Of a stretch of 35,252 nucleotides of DNA, positions 32,950 to 35,252 are shown piece by piece. The notes below the pieces were generated by a model. The model saw only the letters and a list, made by a program, of their open reading frames with translations, had not been told where the DNA came from and made no database searches. This DNA comes from Clostridiaceae bacterium. Lineage in GTDB: Bacteria; Bacillota; Clostridia; Oscillospirales; Acutalibacteraceae. Position 1 is the stretch's first letter, and each line of letters opens with the position of its first letter. Made by a program: the position numbers and the translations under genes. Location: positions 1 through 35,252 of the forward strand of contig CAJGCA010000010.1 of NCBI GenBank assembly GCA_904501705.1, read 5' to 3'.

Positions 32950-32982
32950 GTATAGTAGTATAAAAATGGAGGAATTAAAGAT

Positions 32983-33540
32983 ATGGTATCAGCAGGCGAT
33001 TTTCGTAACGGCGTAACTTTTGAAGAAGACGGCAACGTTTTACAGGTCGTTGAGTTCCAGCACGTCAAGCCCGGTAAGGGCGCGGCATTCGTGCGTACCA
33101 AGACCAAGAACGTGATTACCGGCGCGGTGGTTGAGAAGAGCTACAACCCGACTGCCAAGTTCCCCACCGCTTATATTGAGCGTAAGGAGATGGAATTCTC
33201 CTACAACGATGAGGATCTGTACTACTTTATGGATCCCGAGACCTATGAGCTCGTGCCGATCAACTCGAGCGATCTGTCCGACAACTTCCGTTTCGTGAAG
33301 GAGAACATGGTCTGCCGCATTATGTCCTACAAGGGCAAGGTGTTCGGTGTTGAGCCGCCCAACTTTGTTGAGCTGCAGGTTACTAAGACCGACCCCGGCT
33401 TCAAGGGCGACACCGCCACCAACACCACCAAGCCCGCGACGCTGGAGACCGGCGCCGAGGTGCGCGTGCCTCTGTTCATCGACGAGGGCGAGATGATCCG
33501 CATCGATACCCGCACCGGCGAGTATATGGAGCGCGCATAA
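32983..33540 (+). CDS. efp: Translation elongation factor P
   Basis: The 185-residue product relieves ribosome stalling at polyproline. It is full length, with three beta-barrel domains: VSAGDFRNGVTFEEDGN, the loop FQHVKPGKGAAFVRTK, and the end AEVRVPLFIDEGEMIRIDTRTGEYMERA. The loop tip is Lys32 (PGK32G), the residue modified in some Firmicutes. GGAGG precedes ATG 32983. It has its own promoter and is followed by the CD1247-type gene after 39 bases. Confidence 0.97.
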   Translation: MVSAGDFRNGVTFEEDGNVLQVVEFQHVKPGKGAAFVRTKTKNVITGAVVEKSYNPTAKFPTAYIERKEMEFSYNDEDLYYFMDPETYELVPINSSDLSDNFRFVKENMVCRIMSYKGKVFGVEPPNFVELQVTKTDPGFKGDTATNTTKPATLETGAEVRVPLFIDEGEMIRIDTRTGEYMERA

Positions 33541-33579
33541 TTCAATCGACTTTCAACCAAGTTTAAGGGGGTATTTTCT

Positions 33580-34005
33580 ATGACAACGACTGAGAAGGTA
33601 GCTTATCTGAAGGGTCTGATGGAAGGCATGAAGCTGGACGAGGCCACCAACGAAGGCAAGCTGTTCGCGCTGATCGCGGAGATTCTGGACGATCTGTCCA
33701 ATAACGTCGCGGATCTCGAGGACTACACCGCCGAGCTCACCGAGCAGGTGGATGCGGTCGACGAGGACCTCAACGCTCTCGAAGAGGACTTCTACGAGGA
33801 GTGGGATGAGGACGAAGACGAGTGTGGCTGCTGCTGCGATTGTGAGGACGGCGAGTATTATGATGTGACCTGCCCGAATTGCGGCGAGGAGTTTGAGGTC
33901 GACGAGGATACCCTGCTGGACGGCGGCATCGACTGCCCGAATTGCGGCGAGAATCTCGAGTTCGACTTCGACTGCGAGAACGACGAGGACGAGCAGGACG
34001 ACTAA
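33580..34005 (+). CDS. CD1247-type acidic protein with zinc ribbon
   Basis: The 141-residue product is extremely acidic. Residues 1-68 are a conserved helical part (EKVAYLKGLMEGMKLDEATN) found in the CD1247 N-terminal domain family of Clostridia, followed by coiled-coil. A cysteine cluster (CGCCCDC, about residues 83-89) precedes a zinc ribbon made of two CPNCGE units separated by about 20 residues. AAGGGGG precedes ATG 33580. Such proteins commonly follow efp in Clostridia, which suggests a translation link, but the function is unknown. A terminator follows. Confidence 0.85.
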   Translation: MTTTEKVAYLKGLMEGMKLDEATNEGKLFALIAEILDDLSNNVADLEDYTAELTEQVDAVDEDLNALEEDFYEEWDEDEDECGCCCDCEDGEYYDVTCPNCGEEFEVDEDTLLDGGIDCPNCGENLEFDFDCENDEDEQDD

Positions 34006-34011
34006 TACGAT

Positions 34012-34047
34012 TATCCCTCTGCGATCATTCCGCAGAGGGATATTTTT
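34012..34047 (+). terminator. Intrinsic terminator after the CD1247-type gene
   Basis: TATCCCTCTGCG (34012-34023) pairs perfectly with CGCAGAGGGATA (34031-34042), loop ATCATTC, then five T. It ends the efp transcript. Confidence 0.92.
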
Positions 34048-34069
34048 GTAACGAATTCGATGGAAAATG

Positions 34070-34098
34070 TTGACTTGACGGGCGTTATGTTGTATGAT
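34070..34098 (+). promoter_or_regulatory. Sigma-A promoter of the aldolase gene
   Basis: TTGACT (34070-34075) and TATGAT (34093-34098) are separated by 17 bases. A second TTGAC at 34075 is too close to the -10 to be used. Confidence 0.85.
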
Positions 34099-34144
34099 AT
34101 ATAAGAGTTCAATATACGGATTGTAAGACCAAGGGGGTATATCA

Positions 34145-35089
34145 ATGTTAGTGAATATGAACGAAGTTCTACGCCCGGCAAAGGCGAACAAATACGCGGT
34201 CGGTCTGTTTAACGCGGTGAACCTGGAGCTCGCGCGCGGCATCATCAATGCTGCGGAGTCTACCCGTTCTCCCGTCATTATGGGTACGGCGGAGGTGCTG
34301 TTACCTTACGGCCCGCTTGAGGAGGTTTCCTATTACCTCATCCCGATGGCGAAGAAGGCATCCGTGCCGGTCGTGGTGCATCTTGACCACGGTCTGTCGT
34401 ATGATACCTGCATTAAAGCCCTGGAGTTGGGCTTTAGTTCGATTATGTACGACTGCTCCACGGACTCCTATGAGGAGAACGTGCGCAAGGTTAAGGAGAT
34501 GGCGGATATCGCCCACTCCTACGGCGCAACGATCGAAGGTGAGCTTGGCCATGTCGGCGATAACGAGGGTTCCGCTGAGGGCAGCTCGCACCTCGCCGAT
34601 CCGTCCAAGTTCTTCACCGATCCCAAGCTCGCGAAAGATTTTGTAGATAAGACGGGCGTGGATGCGTTGGCGATCGCGGTCGGTAACGCGCATGGCGCGT
34701 ATAAACTGCCGCCTAAGCTGGACTTCGAGCGTATTCGCACCATTGCACGCACGGTAGACGTGCCGCTGGTGTTGCACGGTGGCTCGGGACTGACCGATAA
34801 CGATTTCCGTCAGGCGATCAAAGACGGTATCAGCAAGGTCAACATCTTTACTGACATCAACGTTGCTGCGGTTGAAGCGGAGTTTAAGAAGTTCTCCAGC
34901 ATGGATAAGGGCCTTATCGACCTCATCCCGGCTGCGGTTGAGGCGGTCAAGCAGGAGAGCGTGAAGAAGATGAAGCTGTTCAGCAGCGACGGCAAGGCGG
35001 ATCTCACCCGTGTTCCGGCAAATGGCACGGATATGGAAGCGCTGACCAGATTGGTTACCGCCGAGGTCATCAAATACCTCAAGAAATAA
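34145..35089 (+). CDS. fba: Class II fructose-bisphosphate (ketose-bisphosphate) aldolase
   Basis: The 314-residue product is a zinc-dependent aldolase of glycolysis or a close relative. Active-site features: VVVHLDHGLSYDTC with the catalytic Asp and zinc His, ATIEGELGHVG (zinc/Glu site), ALAIAVGNAHGAYK and VPLVLHGGSGLTDNDF. The family also includes tagatose-bisphosphate aldolases, so the sugar is assigned by the most common case. AAGGGGG lies 6 bases before ATG 34145. It has its own promoter; its terminator appears to be interrupted by the insertion sequence that follows. Confidence 0.92.
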   Translation: MLVNMNEVLRPAKANKYAVGLFNAVNLELARGIINAAESTRSPVIMGTAEVLLPYGPLEEVSYYLIPMAKKASVPVVVHLDHGLSYDTCIKALELGFSSIMYDCSTDSYEENVRKVKEMADIAHSYGATIEGELGHVGDNEGSAEGSSHLADPSKFFTDPKLAKDFVDKTGVDALAIAVGNAHGAYKLPPKLDFERIRTIARTVDVPLVLHGGSGLTDNDFRQAIKDGISKVNIFTDINVAAVEAEFKKFSSMDKGLIDLIPAAVEAVKQESVKKMKLFSSDGKADLTRVPANGTDMEALTRLVTAEVIKYLKK

Positions 35090-35155
35090 AATACAATAAA
35101 AACGGGCACGCGTATGTGCACAAGTCCAGTAAAAACGGACAATAGAAAAAAAGAA

Positions 35156-35192
35156 CCCCCTATGGTAGAATTAAAGAAACTACCATAGGGGG
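35156..35192 (+). promoter_or_regulatory. Hairpin covering the transposase ribosome binding site
   Basis: CCCCCTATGGTAG (35156-35168) pairs perfectly with CTACCATAGGGGG (35180-35192), and the GGGGG is the only site before ATG 35200. Such hairpins are known in insertion sequences to block transposase translation from read-through transcripts. Confidence 0.7.
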
Positions 35193-35199
35193 AATTTTC

Positions 35200-35252
35200 A
35201 TGCCAAGAAGTTACAGACATATTAAAGAATATGAAAAAGAGATATTGGAACT
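35200..35252 (+). CDS. Transposase OrfA-type N-terminus (partial)
   Basis: Only 17 codons are in the window, starting at ATG 35200: MPRSYRHIKEYEKEILE and one more base pair run. This charged, helical start resembles the helix-turn-helix OrfA of IS3-family elements found in Clostridia, recognised from memory of the family. The rest is cut by the window edge. The GGGGG before it is locked in the hairpin at 35156-35192. Confidence 0.6.
   Translation, partial: MPRSYRHIKEYEKEILE

Larger units (their letters stand above)
35115..35252 (+). mobile_element. Left end of an insertion sequence, probably IS3 family (truncated by window edge)
   Basis: From about 35115 the sequence changes character: TGTGCACAAGTCCAGTAAAA, with a TG start as in IS3-family ends, then a strong hairpin, then a transposase-type start codon. 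Base composition falls sharply to AT-rich compared with the neighbouring genes. The exact left end is an estimate, since the right end lies outside the window. Confidence 0.6.

Noticed and set aside
1..35252. CRISPR array, tRNA or rRNA genes
   Set aside because: No regularly spaced direct repeats, cloverleaf-like stretches or rRNA-like sequence were seen on reading the window.

Overview
This is a moderately GC-rich, gene-dense stretch of a chromosome from a spore-forming Firmicute. It most resembles the Clostridia, Oscillospirales/Ruminococcaceae-like lineages. The reasons are the sporulation genes (spoVB-like, spoIVA, a SpoIVFB-type protease), Firmicute housekeeping order (infC-rpmI-rplT; plsX-acp-rnc-smc-ftsY; yhbY-nadD-yqeK-LCP-rsfS), strong AAGGAGG-type ribosome binding sites, and an EF-P gene followed by a CD1247-type zinc-ribbon gene. 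The lineage is inferred from content and was not checked by any search.

Layout. (1) 1-4.4 kb, minus strand: a 144-bp palindromic repeat, a SpoVB-type flippase, and a three-gene cluster of two peptidoglycan-binding-repeat proteins (the larger with a SpoIID-like N-terminal domain) plus a protein with a transthyretin-like fold. These look like envelope/spore-wall genes. (2) 4.4-8.6 kb, plus strand: a potABCD polyamine ABC transporter operon with a sigma-A promoter, a structured leader that can hide the potA ribosome binding site, and a terminator. (3) 8.6-11.1 kb: spoIVA, a small one-span membrane protein in the SpoIVFA position, and a SpoIVFB-like site-2 protease. (4) 11.1-12.5 kb: infC-rpmI-rplT with a consensus promoter, a leader attenuator and a terminator; infC appears to begin at a rare AUA codon. 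(5) 12.6-25.4 kb: a long run of tightly packed, often overlapping genes for RNA modification (TrmH-family methyltransferase, trmFO), DNA handling (dprA, topA, smc), phospholipid synthesis (plsX), an acyl-carrier-protein-like gene without the carrier serine, rnc, ftsY, rdgB and yhbY. (6) 25.4-31.0 kb: a 278-bp palindromic element, a NadD-YqeK fusion, a LytR-CpsA-Psr protein, rsfS and leuS. (7) 31.0-35.1 kb: rpsU, a further small palindromic element, a YqeG-type HAD phosphatase, an endonuclease IV-like TIM barrel, efp, a CD1247-type protein and a class II aldolase, several with clear promoters and terminators. (8) 35.1 kb to the end: the left end of an insertion sequence, probably IS3 family, cut off by the window edge.

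Most of the window is ordinary core genome. The points most worth a second look are the serine-less ACP-like protein encoded between plsX and rnc, the SpoIID-like/peptidoglycan-binding cluster, the potA leader, the truncated SpoIVFA-like partner, the variant KMSKS loop of LeuRS, the palindromic intergenic elements, and the insertion sequence sitting where the aldolase terminator should be. I saw no tRNA, rRNA, CRISPR array, prophage or defence island.
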